Assembly: GCA_033182465.1 (NCBI GenBank)
Contig: CP137324.1
Span: 248,001 to 312,000 of the forward strand
Direction of reading: 5' to 3'
From: Sanghuangporus weigelae
Lineage: Eukaryota; Basidiomycota; Agaricomycetes; Hymenochaetales; Hymenochaetaceae
Length of the DNA: 64,000 bases
Shown: one piece after another, positions 23,501 to 36,000 of the stretch
Layout: each line of letters starts with the position of its first letter
How positions within the stretch are numbered: position 1 is the stretch's first letter
The notes under the pieces: generated by a model
Database searches by the model: none
Told to the model about the DNA's origin: nothing
Seen by the model: the letters and a program-made list of their open reading frames with translations, nothing else
Program-made: the position numbers and the translations under genes

Positions 23501-26500
23501 GACTTTGAAGAGTTGGCATTGCTTCTCTATCATCTGGTACGAAGCTTAAAGACTAATGAGCCATTTCATTGGTTCACGAAGCCTTTCATACCAGATAAAT
23601 GGTCCGTCCTTTCCCATGCGTATCGAGAAGACATAAACATTCTTACACCTACACGAGCAGAAGATCATCAAACGCTCCGAATTTGGATGGTAAGGGATTA
23701 GATTTCAAGTCCTCATTTTCCTCTAGAAGGCCGTATTATACAGACTTCGGGCCGCTGCATGTTCTCAAGCATCCTGATGAAGCAATGCACTCCATCAACG
23801 ATTGGGTGTGAGGATTTTTACGTTCTAAGAAGTAACCTCATGATCGTTGATAGCGCTATGGACAACTGGTCCTCTGCTTTCCCCTTTTCCTCCAGATTCT
23901 GGACGGAGCGTGAGGAATAAACGGATGTTATGACAGATGTGGAAACGGAACCAACTCGATATCGATACGTACATTCGCTTGGTCCTGCGAATCTCGTTCG
24001 TTGGCCGCGGAATTGTTGATTGGCCATCTATCGTGTCCGAACCTATTCACTAGGTACTGTACTGTTCGGCCTTGGTCTGGATGCCCCTCGGACCTACTCC
24101 AACCTTGATCCGCAGGGATGAGATAATATTAACATGGTCCTTTCGGTGCTAGTGGTGAGAAACAGTCTATTGCATTGCTTGTCTCAGGAGTGTTTCCTTG
24201 CGGCTCGGTCCTTTGTAAGGATTGTCCTGGGCGGTGAGAGACTCGTGGAGAGACTACCGAGCGGATAGGTATCGTGGACATAACAAGCTGAAACAGAGCT
24301 TTTCCTTCAAGGGAAAATGGTGAATCCTGTCCGATCTGACTCTTCGCTGTAGGACATGATTTGAAATGCATACTGCACGACGGAAGTATACTCGGCGACA
24401 TTTGCGAGGTTTTGGGAGTGAGCATTCCGAAAGCACCTTTTAGTCCGACGAAGACTTGCGGAAAAAAAACAAAAACAAAAAAACTGCCAATCATAGCGAA
24501 GTCCGCTCCAATCTCATCTCTTCGTTGATTTTCTGCATTGATGGCTATGCTTTACAGAGGTGTTCTGGGTCTGCGGTGTTTAACTATCTTTATTACGCAC
24601 GGTCCGCAAGAAAAAGCAAGTAACCGCTTAAAGCCCGCGTTTGTATTATGAACATGGACTTTGTGTGTCATACGCGTTCTGCTTCCTGCCATTGAATAGG
24701 TCTATCTGGAGGCTGCTAATTCAATGGTGATGGGAAGATAAATTATTTACGGACGGAGTTTGATACGTGAGTATTCAAAAGTACGTGTTTCCACTATATT
24801 ATCGGACTTTAGAGCTTTATTATGTTCACTAACGCTTCCATCGAATCGTATTCAGAGGTCGCAGAACTATCGCTTTCCAGGCGGAGTTCTATTGAGGTAC
24901 GAACTGTTCGGTCCAATATCGTTCGATATCGGTCCGAGCAGATCATTACAGAACTCACGGACGTGGCTTCCTTGATTTCGGGCGGCGACCCGTTTACTCT
25001 TCGAGAAGCACGACTGAATTGATCCTGAATTGACCATTGCATCTAGCAAAGGCGCAAGTGGAGCCGTGGGTCAGGTAAAGGAGGGCTTGTTCCCCTGTAC
25101 GTGCATTTAGTTCGGTGGTACGAATAGATGCGGAATTTGTCCGAATCCTCGTACCTTCAACTGGTCAGCTGCCCGTCGTCTACTCGTCTGAGATCGAATG
25201 GATAATGGAATTGAGATAGTGCGCTTACGTTCCTAGAAAAGGTGCTAGGCCGGACGGTGGTGGAATATAATGTGGTACATCCCTCTTGAATGAGAAGTCA
25301 ATGCTGGTGGCTCTTCAATGCAGATCCGATGGTCAGCACGGGAGGCCACAGCGAGAACCTTTGGGATTTGAAATTCGGCAGAGACTCAGAGATCTTCGAA
25401 CGGCAGCGAGACACTTCTCAGAACTCGATAATAGACACAAACGTGCCTTGCTATTTTGACAAAGTCCAAGTATAGCTCTTGCAATGCTTTGTGGACGGTA
25501 ACCATCTGAGAAGATGCTTTAGTGTGGGCAAGGCCGTCACACGTGATTGCAGAACATGTCGGCAGCCCGAAACGAAGGGGCTCTTGAAAATTGAGCCGAA
25601 TCACATTCACAGTACCTTGGTGCCTACCATACGGCTGAACAATGTGCTTGACTAGCGGAATCGATTCAAGTCGAGTGGGAGAATAGTCAAGTAGTAGGAC
25701 TGCGATGAGAGTATTGGCTCAGAATCAATATTTGTCTCCGCGATTTAAATGGAAGACGATTGGCCGAGAACCTTGTAATCGGACGTAGAACACGAACCAC
25801 ATGGTAGATACGGAAGTAGCGCCGCAATTGATGCAAGAAAGTCAAGAAGGACCAAGGTAGCCGAAATACTGAAGACCAGGCTTAACGGTATTCGGTTGAA
25901 TTTTCTTCCTCAATGCGAAGATAGCTTCCGTGCTCGTCTTCTTGCTGTTCTAGACTAGAACTCGTCTACTCGCGGCTTGTTGCATAGTGTGGGTGGACAT
26001 ACAGCGCGCACTTTTCGTGTGGGATCGCAATCTTAGCTAAGACTCCGAATTTGTATGATTTTACTTTACCATGAGGCGCATTTGCTTTCTTCCGTGCAGA
26101 ATCCTCGGTGCTGCCAATTACTGTCTGGATGCACTGTCTCGGCTCCGAGAAAAGGCTTTGAATGCTGAATCCCGGACTACAGGATACGGATCAGGATAAT
26201 CGCTCTTTGTCTTTGGTTCTTGATCCTTGACTATACACCCCGCAATCAAATGCGTTTCGGGTTTGTTTAGTTGTTTTTGCGTCTTTGGCTCGACGTTTCT
26301 CTGATTTTGCTCACTGCAATATCGCCATTTCGTGGATGACCTAGACGCTCGCTCAATGACTTGAACAGTGGCTGTGAGCTGTGAGCACTTTTCTTCCTTT
26401 CTCAGAGCTTCTGATCATAAATCGTCTGCCCAAACTGTCCATTTGACAGTGTTATCGAAAACAGAGGCGTCTAACAACGTAGATTCGGTTTGTCCCTCCT

Positions 26501-26597
26501 GGTGACCACTGAGGGCAAACGTAACTACGCAAAGTTTTTGTGCAGAAAAAGCGGGGCTAGTGAGATTTCTTTGAAAATGTGGCTAAAATACAGATGT
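20555..26597 (+). repeat. Large repeat block, copy B
   Basis: This is the second copy of the block at 2605-8770, in direct orientation about 17.9 kb away. Unit 1 begins at about 20626 and unit 2 at about 23209. Compared with block A, unit 1 lacks roughly 100 bases near 21105 (A: about 3180-3285), and 607 bases of unit 2 are inverted (25317-25923). The head and first ~850 bases differ from block A at roughly one base in ten, whereas from about 21301 to 23390 (A: 3471-5560) only scattered differences remain. The poly-A run of block A is broken by C residues here (24463-24484). No coding content is recognisable. The right end lies about 270 bases from the stop codon of Lon. Confidence 0.85.
25317..25923 (-). 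repeat. 607-bp inverted segment in repeat block B
   Basis: These bases are the exact-ended reverse complement of 7486-8092. Left junction: CTCTTC joins AATGCAGATC here and TATCTTCGCA in block A. Right junction: CGAAGATA and CTGCATT respectively join GCTTCCGTGC. Both versions are 607 bases, with no gain or loss at either junction. Unit 1 of both blocks has the block-A orientation, so the inversion happened in block B. I find no inverted repeats at the breakpoints. Confidence 0.9.
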
Positions 26598-26865
26598 CGT
26601 GCACTCCAGCAGTAAGTAGCAACAAACGAAAGGTGAAGACGAGAGAGGGATTACGCTCGATAGCGAACCTAGTTAGAAGAGGAGTCTGAGATCTCAAAGA
26701 AGTCTAACCTGAAATGAAGTTATCGCAAAAGACCCTCAATGACGAGGGAGATGCTAACATATATGCGTACGTACTCTAACTTGAATGTGTGCGAGATGAT
26801 AGCAATTGATATTAAATGGGGTGGGGGGCTGGATAGTCGCATTGATAGAACGGATTCGTGTATGC
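26598..26865. other. Short spacer: 3' flank of Lon
   Basis: Bases between repeat block B and the Lon stop codon, probably including the Lon 3' UTR. Nothing else is recognisable. Confidence 0.5.
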
Positions 26866-29800
26866 TTAAAGCGAAAGCGTGTCTTTCCACCTCTCGGCTA
26901 TAGGTTCTCCGCGGAAGACTTCCTGCAGAACCTCGTTGACGTGCTCGACGTAGACGAATCGGATGCCGGTCTTGACGCTCTCGGGCACGCTCTCCTCGAT
27001 GTCCATTCGGTTGGCCTCCGGTGCGATGATGGTCTTCATGCCTGCCCTGTGAGCGGCGAGGATCTTCTCTTTCAACCCACCGACCGGGAGGACTTGCCCG
27101 ACTAGAGATATCTCGCCGGTCATAGCTAATTGAATAGTTTATCAGACATTAATATCCTGCTTTATCCAGAGGGAGGTGAACTCACCTATATCAGGATTGA
27201 CTCTCGTCTTCGTGAACAACGAAACGAAGGCCGTTAAGAGGGCCGTACCCGCACTCGGCCCCTCCTTGCCAATGCTACCTTCCGGCATGTGCACGTGAAT
27301 GTCGATATCATTCAGGAACTGGTCGGTAGGGTTCGCAGTTATACCGAGCTCGTACGCGTGGGCTTTCACCCAGCTCAGGGCAATTTGTGCACTTTCCCTA
27401 ATCACTTCGCCGAGCTTACCGGTTAGTTGAAGGCCGCCTTTTCCAGGCATACTCTAGAAATATCCGATAGTCTCCAATAAGTATAATCCTGAAATTAAAA
27501 GAGAAGAGAAGAACTGACAGTAGCCTCGATAGGCATTAAAGCTCCAGAACCATTCCCAAGATAACCGAGGCCGCTGCTTACGCCAGGAGGCGGAGCGAAT
27601 CCGTACATCCTATCCTTGAAATACACAGGCGGTCCGACATAATCTTTCAGGTTCTCCGGCGTGATGCGAATGTGCACGGTGTCGGGCACCTTGAGTGGCT
27701 TGCGCTCTTCCGTGGTGACGGCCTTTTCTTTTTCCTCCTTCCCGTCTTCATTGCTCTCTGGATTTGATGTGGACTCGGCTGAAGGAGCGTTACTTGGAGG
27801 TTCTTGGGATGGTACGGTATGGTGTCCGTCCTGCGAGTCGGAGGAGCTGGTAGCGGCAGCGGCAGTCTCAGGATTTTCAGGATCTGGTTCAGGGAAGACG
27901 TCCTCTCCCAAGTCTTGAACGATCTTGAGAGCAGCTTTCCGGTAGATCTAGCCAAGTTCTAATCAACATGCCTACCTCTAACAAGTATCGAACATCGTAC
28001 CTTGTCGATATGCTTCTTGAGGTTACGAACACCGCTCTCCCGGCAGTAATGCTTAATGAGAACATCGACGGCAGTCGGATCCAAAGCTACGTCAGCATCT
28101 TTCAGGCCGGTCCCCTCTTTAGCTTGAGGACCCAGATACTTGTCTGCGATAACCTGCTTTTCTTCGGTCACGTATCCACTGACTTCCATGACCTCCATAC
28201 GGTCCAGTAACGGTGCGGGGATAGTGTCGGTCATGTTTGCCGTGCAGACGAAAAGAACGTGCGAGAGGTCTACAGGGACGTCCATGCTAAGGGAATCGGA
28301 AGAACAAGTCAGATACCGCGGCAGGAAGTCATCAAAGAATAGGAAACATACTAATGGTCCAGGAAGGCGGAGTTCTGCTCCGGATCAAGCATCTCCAGAA
28401 GGGCACTAGCAGGATCACCATTATACCCCTTCCCGATCTTATCAACCTCGTCAATCAGCACCAAGGGGTTCTCCGTCCCAACGCGTTTCAAAGCCTGGAT
28501 GATCTTACTCGGGAGCGCACCGACGTACGTCCTCCGATGGCCCTTGATCTCCGCGATGTCCGTCAGCCCACCGACGGAAAATCGGAAGAATTGGCGGTTT
28601 AGAGCGCGTGCGATGGATTTGCCGATGGAGGTCTTGCCTACGCCTGGGGGGCCGACGAAGCAGAGGATCTTGCCCTCGACGGTCCCGCGGAGCTTGCCGA
28701 CGGCGAGGAACTCGAGTATGCGGTCCTTGACGTCTTTGAGGCCGTAGTGGTCCTCGTCGAGGACTTTAATGGCGTGTGCGATCGAGAAGTTCTCCGGAGA
28801 GTGAACGCCCCAAGGGATCTACGCAGTAATCAGTTTTTGTTCTTTTTTTCTACACCACAATAAGATTTGTGAGGAGACAAACCTGAGTGAGCCAGTCAAG
28901 ATAGTTCCGCGTCACGTTCGCCTCAGACGCAGCCGGTTCAAGGTGCATGAGCTTATTAAGTTCCTCGTCGAACACCTTCCGTACGCCCTCCGGCATCTTC
29001 AACGAGTTTGCTCGTTCCTTGAACTTCTCGATGAGCTTGTCCTTGCCGTCCGATTCCATACCGAGTTCCTTCTTGATACCCTTCAGCTGCTCCATCAGGT
29101 AGTATTCGCGCTGACGCTTTGCGATTTTACTATCCACGTCCCGGGAGAGCTTGCTCTGCAGCTGCGCGTTGATGAGCTCCTTCTTCAGCACGAGTAAGGC
29201 CTTTCGGAGACGATCCTCCACCGATAGGGCCTCAAGCACGTCTTGGAGTTCTTGCACTTCACCGGTTGACACTGCTGCAGCAAAGTCCGCGAGCTTGTCG
29301 GGTTCGTCGAAGACGTTGGTGGCCACTTGGTTAATGGAGAAGGTCGTGATCTGGTCGCGGAATAGGGGGTTCAGCTGCGCGATGTCCTTGAAGACGGAGA
29401 CGATTTCGGACATGAAGGCGCGGATGTACTGGTCGTCCTTGTTGTATGGCTGAGTGTATAGATTCTCGACGTTGACGAGCGAGATGTCGAAGTTCTGTAA
29501 GAAAGCCGTCTGAACAGGGGCTACTTATAACGCGAATAAGTTAGAGTTTTTTTTTTTCTGAGACGGTGATGCGAAACACTTACGAGCTTGTTGTCGAGCG
29601 ACGTCCGTACCAACTTCTTCAGCTTCCTCGGGAGGAGGCGTCGGAGGAGGCGTCGGCAGACCACCCGGGCCCTCTTCCACATCAGCAACAGACGCCATCG
29701 ACGCAGCCGAGTCAATACCAGAGCCACCAGGCACAGGCTTCACAAGACCCGTAATCTTAATCCTGCGATGCGGGTACAAAACAGCCGTCAAGCCCTCCTC

Positions 29801-30694
29801 CTTCTCGTCCTTCCCCTGCGCAGCAAACACACTCGTGATCTGCGCGAAGACGCCGACATGGTGTACGGAGTTGATGTCCGTGATGACGTCGCTGTCGGTG
29901 TTCTCGTCCTTGAGGAGGAAGGCGCCGAGGTAGGGCTGCCCGCGGCGCATCATCTCCTTGATGGCGTTTACGACGCCTGGGTTGCGCACGACAACGGCTT
30001 TGTAGAACCCCGGGAAGAGGGGACGCCGCGCGATGGGGAGGGCGAGGACCTGGGGGTATGATTCGGGTACGGATTGTCTGGAGATCGAGGTGCCGGAACC
30101 GCTGGACGAGCCTGACGAGCTTGGAGGAGCGGGCCCGGATTGGGGATTGGAATTCGGATTTGACCCGTCGTTGTTTGCTGGTGGTTGGCCCGAGGACGAC
30201 GAGGACGACGACGAGCCGTTCCGCCCTCTCCCATCTTCATTGTTCGAGGCTTTCAGCCTCGCACGCGAGTTTTTATCCTCACTCCCATCTCTCTCCAGCG
30301 CAGACGACTCACTGACAGATTCCTCCGCCTCAACGGAAGTAGAAGGCGCATTAGACGAGGAAGGCGACTGCGTCTCCTCACTCTCCTGCGCCTCCTGCGC
30401 CTCCTCCTCCCCCTCCTTCCGCCTCGTATTGATCCACCGCGGATGTCGCACGCACGCACTCGGACGCGGGTACGAGACGATCGATGAGCTGTAAAACGAG
30501 CGTATCCGAATAGACGTGTTCTGCTGCCAAAGCCTGCTCCTCTGCAATCCGCTGCCTACCCCTCCTCTACTCCCAGCGCGGGCATGCAAGAATGATGGAC
30601 CTGGGTCGCGTACTAAAACCCGGCATGCCCTTGTTGCTGCTGCTGCTGCTGCTGGTCTTCGTGCCGCAGTCGATAATAGCGCACTCAAGCTCAT
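26866..30694 (-). CDS. PIM1: Mitochondrial Lon protease (Pim1)
   Basis: Seven exons on the minus strand (30694-29584, 29520-28883, 28818-28352, 28286-28001, 27947-27519, 27453-27186, 27125-26866) give 1152 residues in one frame. This ATP-driven serine protease degrades damaged matrix proteins. The N-terminus is a basic, alanine-rich presequence followed by a long Ser/Glu-rich linker. The LON substrate-binding domain starts near residue 215 ([14 protein letters not shown]). The AAA+ module has Walker A GPPGVGKT (about 639-646) and Walker B LIDEVDK (about 704-710). The protease domain has the catalytic serine in GPSAG (Ser1044) and lysine in GGLKEK (Lys1087), 43 residues apart as in E. coli Lon. 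A poly-acidic/Ser insert of about 80 residues ([17 protein letters not shown] onward) separates AAA+ and protease parts, as in other fungal Pim1. The gene looks intact. A 140-bp piece of it is duplicated at 8768-8906. Start: the first ATG of the long open exon. Confidence 0.95.
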
Positions 30695-30830
30695 GTCGAT
30701 CGAGCCTTCTCATACGCCGGGGTCTTTGCTCGTCGCGAGGAAAAGAGGCTTAGCAAGACGGACGCGCGGCACGTGCAGGTATCTTATCTGATAATTCAGA
30801 CAGAATTACGATACATAATTGAAATTGAAA

Positions 30831-32806
30831 TCAATCTCGCCTCCTGCTCAAAATACACAACTTATCAGAATACACGACTCTCAATCTCGGTATACTCTCC
30901 CATATTCCTCCCCCTTTCATCTCCATCTCCCCTCCGAATCCACTGGCCCCACTAACACCCCGCACCACACGAAACCCATCGAACGCACTCACGCACTTCA
31001 CAACTTCCCAGCTCGCCAATGGGAATGCGTTGGAGTCGAGGTCGGACGCTTCGACGATGGCGTGTGTGAAGTGTCGGGAGGAGGTTATGTCTGAGGGCGT
31101 GAGGTTCTCCGTTTTGTTGTATATCCAGTTGTTTTGCGTAGATTCAAGGGAGGGGAGGAACGATGGGTAGGGAGGGGAGTGCGTTTGGAGGAAGAGCGAT
31201 GCGCCTGTTTGGGCCGCCAGGTTCGATATGTGGACGTGCACTTCGGAAGCGCTCGATTAGACACGTGCTGATATAAGGAGGAAGGGAGAATGCTCACTAT
31301 TCTGCGACGAGCTCGCGAAGATCTCGTTGAATTGCATGAGGGCTACGCCTCCTGGGTAGTTCGCCATGGAAACTTGAGTCATGATCACCGTGACGAGGAC
31401 GTTTGCTGCCAGGCAGCCCAGGACGACGAGCAGACTCAGTCGGCCCAGGATCGAGTGGACGCGTCGGCGAGTCCTATCGAGACCTATGTCAGAAGCAGGG
31501 TTTTTGTCGAATCGTTTCCGACTTACAGCCAGTACGCCCCCCTCGCAGCAGCGACGTTAGCCAGCGGCACGACATACACGACGAACCTCCACTCTTTATG
31601 TCCAAGAAAGCTCATCCCCAGCACGAATAGCAGCGCGTCCACCATCAACCCTCTCACTCGTGGTTCTACGACCGACCCTAATAAGGAGAGCGGGAGGCTC
31701 GAGAGGAGGAGCTTGGGGAGGTGCGTGGAGAAGTAGGCGTGGAAGGGCGCGGTGCCCCATTCGGCTGATTTGTGCTGGTAGACGTTGAAGTAGAGGGAGT
31801 GCAGCTCGGGCCAGAGGGGGTAGTGCGCCCAGAGATAGGAGTCCAGGAGGGTCGTTAGCGCTGTCTCATACGTATGATTAGATTTGATGAATGTGGGTAA
31901 AGATGAATGGGGAACGCACAGACTGAGAACCCCCCGACGACCAAGCCTCGTTTGATCACGGCCTTCAGGCTGACCCAACGCGCGAGGAGGGCGTGTAATG
32001 TTAGCAGAGCGAGGAGCAACGCGACCTCTGCGCGGAAGACGATCGCTGTGAACGTTAGGAGGGATAGGGCGTTTAGCACAGACCGTTCGGAGGGGCGCGT
32101 GCTGTTGGGCTGCCGAGAGAGAATGCACATGTAGGCTATGTCAACTGTGCAGCGTTGGTGTTGACGACGAGATCATCGTCATCATCCAACGTTCATATTA
32201 GCGCACGTCCTAACTATACAAAGAAGCACTGACCGGGCAACAAGGCGAACATGTTGGGGATCGTGCGGCCCATCCAGAACGGGAGGTGGAACTGGCTGCA
32301 CGAGAGGAGCGCGAAGAACGTCCCCGTCGAGTTCCCAAAGCGCTTCGAGACTGCGCGTCGGAGGATACATAGCCCCAGGGCGTTTAGCGTTGCCAGTGCG
32401 AGTCTGACTAGGAGAATGCAACGTGTTAGCTCGAAGCGCTTGGAAGCGGGACGACGCACTGATGATTTGCAAGTCTGCCTTGGAGGCGATGTACGCTGTT
32501 GATTGCAGCAGGCGTATGACCGGCAGCGAACACCACGCTAGGATGATGCTGCCGAGGAAAGAGCGCGGGACTGCGCCAGGGAACACGAAGTGATCATACT
32601 AAAACAGAACAGACTTGTCAGTCCTACCAGCCCAGACGCATCAGAACTTTTGATACTTTTGCGATATTTGGTGCGTCGAGACCATACATGAGTACATCGT
32701 GCGTTGCATGCAGGTTGAAGCTTTCTTCTACTTTGGTGTATGGTGTGAGCACGACGTGAGACCAGGCTGTTAGGAGGATGAGGACGTCGTCGAGCAGACT
32801 GCTCAT
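30831..32806 (-). CDS. ALG12: Dol-P-Man alpha-1,6-mannosyltransferase Alg12
   Basis: Seven exons (32806-32657, 32598-32460, 32407-32234, 32135-31924, 31864-31527, 31473-31298, 31240-30831) encode 532 residues, close to yeast Alg12 (551). The enzyme adds the eighth mannose to the lipid-linked N-glycan precursor in the ER lumen. The start MSSLLDDVLILLTAWSHVVL leads into TKVEESFNLHATHD and, after intron 1, YDHFVFPGAVPRSF, the conserved first luminal loop of GT22 enzymes with its acidic catalytic residues. Several hydrophobic membrane segments follow (VALLLALLTLHALLARW; GLMVDALLFVLGMSFLGHKEWRFVVYVVPL). The C-terminal ~135 residues are a luminal tail. Its stop is only 136 bases before the Lon start, and it shares a divergent promoter with the RhoGAP gene. 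The splice between exons 4 and 5 uses the second of two nearby AGs to stay open. Confidence 0.93.
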
Positions 32807-33075
32807 GGTATGGTAAAGTAAGAGATGGCGGCGCGGCCATGAAAATCACGAAAATCACGAAAATCAAATCATCATGATATGATCTTTGATGCAGAATTTT
32901 ATTTTATTTTTCATCATCATCTCTACCGACGACGACGACGACGAGGAGGAAGCGAGATAAGCACTGAGATAGTTGCGTTGAACGCGTGCCAGCGCAGCGC
33001 GTCGGGTGTCCCGTCTCTATCAGCTCAGCTCAGCGCCTCTCTCTCTCCTTTCATCCTCCATCTTCACGTCTCTCG
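32807..33075. promoter_or_regulatory. Divergent promoter between ALG12 and the BEM2-like gene
   Basis: 269 bases separate the two start codons. A run of CGACGA repeats lies at about 32925-32945, and the BEM2-proximal part is rich in C and T (CTCTCTCTCC), as is common in fungal promoters. No TATA box is evident on either side. Confidence 0.5.
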
Positions 33076-36000
33076 ATGCCTGCAAAACGTATGCAATCGT
33101 CCTCCTCATCGACCTCAACGAACAACCTCGCCGCTCCAGCTCCTATCCCTTCGTTCGGCCTCCCTCATCAACAGCAGCAGCAGCAGCAGCAGCAGCATCA
33201 CCTCCAACCAAGCTTAAGCCCAAGCCCCAAAGTAAAACAATCTCCCTCTTTGCCTTCCTTCACGCGCTCCGCATCTCCCTCCGGTCTCTCGAACTTCTTC
33301 TCCCGCCCGACCAAATGGTTCACCCGCACCTCCAGCGGCTCGCGCGCCAGCCCAGTCGAGCACCCGCGCGTCAGCACGAGCAGCACCTCCAGCTCAAAGC
33401 GCCGGCCCACGATCTCAGGGCCAACGGATCCCAGGCCTATCGACTCGATCGGGAGTCCCGGTGTGGACACGAAGTTGACTGGTACGCCCGGTTTGGTGGG
33501 GCTTAATGATAGAGCGAGCAGGTACGTGGAAACTATCCAACTATGCGCGTCTTTTCGCGTATATTTATTATTTAATTAATGCATTTGTATCTACAGATCT
33601 GTGCTCGACTTATCGTCGCGCGCCAGCACCGACTTGAACGGTGCGATGATGTCGAGCGGGTCGAGCGGGACGGGCGACCTCCGGAGCATCGCGCGCAAAG
33701 GCTGGTCCCGCTCCGTCGACAACCTCCAGATCATCCCTCCCTCAAAACTCACCCCTCTCAATACGAGCTCGAGCGGAAAGCAGCAACAGCAGCAGCAGCT
33801 GATGATGAGCGATATGGAGATGAAGATCGAGCAGTATCGCACGCGCACGCCGACGACACCTGCGTCTCTCGCCTCGGTCAGTGTAAGCAGCACGGTGAAC
33901 CAGAAGATATACCCCTTTCCGACTATGCCTGGCACCCCTGGCACGCCCTCGACTCCACCGAGCGAGGTGCCTTCACTACATCAGCAACAGCAGCAACAGC
34001 AGCAGCATTTCAATCAGCATAATCAGCATCAACTACGACACGCGCATTCGAACTCGGGGAGCAGCTCGTCGCTTATCCCGCCCTCTCCGAGCGCGAGGCT
34101 CGTTCCGCCGATGGCCTCCCCGCAAAAGGCGTCGCGTAAACGGTCCTTTGACTTTGATAGGTCAAAGGGAAAGTCCCTCGATGCTGCTACATCCTTCTCT
34201 TCTTCTCCCTCTGGAGGTGGAGGACGCTCAGGGGGAGGAAGCGTGGGTTTCCCGTTCTACTTTGGTAGCAGCAGCGGAAGCAGCTCTGGCCATCACCACA
34301 ATCACCATCCGGAACGGAAGAACTCTACGCCAGTCACACCGACCCCGCCGACGATAATCGAGCCCAACGCGTCAAATGCGGAAGAGGAGGAGGAGGAAGA
34401 AGAAGAGGGCGACTCGTCGAAACGCGCTTCTCAGATCGTGCATCGCGCGGGGTTCATCATGCGCCTGCAGAATTTCTCGCCGTGCTCCCCTCCGCAGCTC
34501 TCTTCGAACAAGAATTGGAAACCGTTCAAGATGGTGTTGAAGGGCTCGAAGTTGTATTTCCATAAACCGCCTGGGGATAGGGCAGCGGCGATCAAGGAGC
34601 TGTTCCCTTCTGGGTTGGTTGCCGTCGTGGAGGAGGAAGCTGCAAAGGAGGAAGGATCAGGTAGTAGATCGGGTAGGGAGAGAGAAGAGGCGCGCAAGAG
34701 GCGAGCGTTCTGGGGGCGTAGGACTCACCCTGATCTGGTCGTTGAAAGTGGGAAAGTGCAGCGCGGCACACTCGAAGCGCTCGTACATGAATCCGTCTTC
34801 GGAACGGCTTTCTTCTCTTCTCCTTCCCAATCGGCAACCATCATCAGAACGAGTGATGAGGAGAAAGAGGACGACGAAGACTCATGGAAGGACTTCGCGT
34901 CGAGCGTACTCTTCTTCCTCCCCTATCTCGTCGACCGAGCGAATTTCGAACATGAGTTCGTGCGGTGTGCGAGTTACTTCGTCAGCGGTGCAGCAGACGA
35001 GCAGGAGAAGGAGTCTGCGCGGAAGCGCGTTGAGTGGCTTATCAGAAACTATATTGCGTACCACTCGACTCCGGTCGATGAGGAGAGCTGGAGGGCGTTC
35101 TGTCGGGACGTCGTTCCGCTTTCCAATGCTAGCGTATCCATAACAGGTCCTCCAGCGGGCCCTCCCTCGTTGGAATCGTCCCCGAATTTGAACGCGTTCT
35201 CCCCCCGACCAGGCGACTCCGAGAAAATGCCATCGCTCTCTTCAAGTGTCTCCGGACTGCGATTCGGCGTGTCCTCGACCGGTCAGGCTTCCGCACCACC
35301 TTCATCTTCACCCGTCCTAGCCTCCCCGGCACATTCGCTCCAATCCGTCAAGTCGTCCCTGAATAATAATATCGGAAATGGCGTGAATAATGGTAGCGCT
35401 AGCAATGCCCGCATGCGCCTGTGGAGCCTGCTCGACTCGGCGGGCTTCACGCGCGAGGTCCTGTTCAGGCTAGAGCCGGATACGGTCGCGCGGAGCCTGC
35501 TTTTGTATCAGCGTTCCATCCTCGAGACCGTCGCGGCGAGCCCCCACACCAAAAGCACCACAAGCGCGAACGGGAATATGAACGCGCCGCCTGTAGGCGC
35601 TGAGGTGTTACTCGCCGAGTCCCCGCTGAGCCCGCTCGTGGAGTTCTTCGGGTGCGACGACGCGCCGCACTGGCTGACGAGGGTGGTCATCATGCAGATC
35701 CTCGGGCCAGGCCAATATCAGAACAGCAGTAGTAGTAGCAGCGTTGGCGGCGCGGGAAGCGGTAGCAATAGTAACCTTGACTTGGCGAATGACGATCCCT
35801 ATGCGCAGCAGCAGCAGCAGAACATAAACTCGCACACGCACGTCCGGGCGGAGGTGATCGCGCGCTGGGCGCGCGTGGGCGAGATGAGCCGGCTGGCGGG
35901 GGACGAGTGCTCCTGGCGCGCGATCCGGGCTGCTTTGTGCGCTAAGCCGATCGCGAGGCTGGAGAAGGCGTGGAGGAGGGTCGACTTGACCGCTATGAGC

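Noticed and set aside
2605-26597. The two 6-kb blocks as giant LTRs of one huge element
   Set aside because: There are no TG...CA ends, no target duplication and no retroelement genes of matching type next to them; the interior holds host genes and an independent copia element with its own LTRs.
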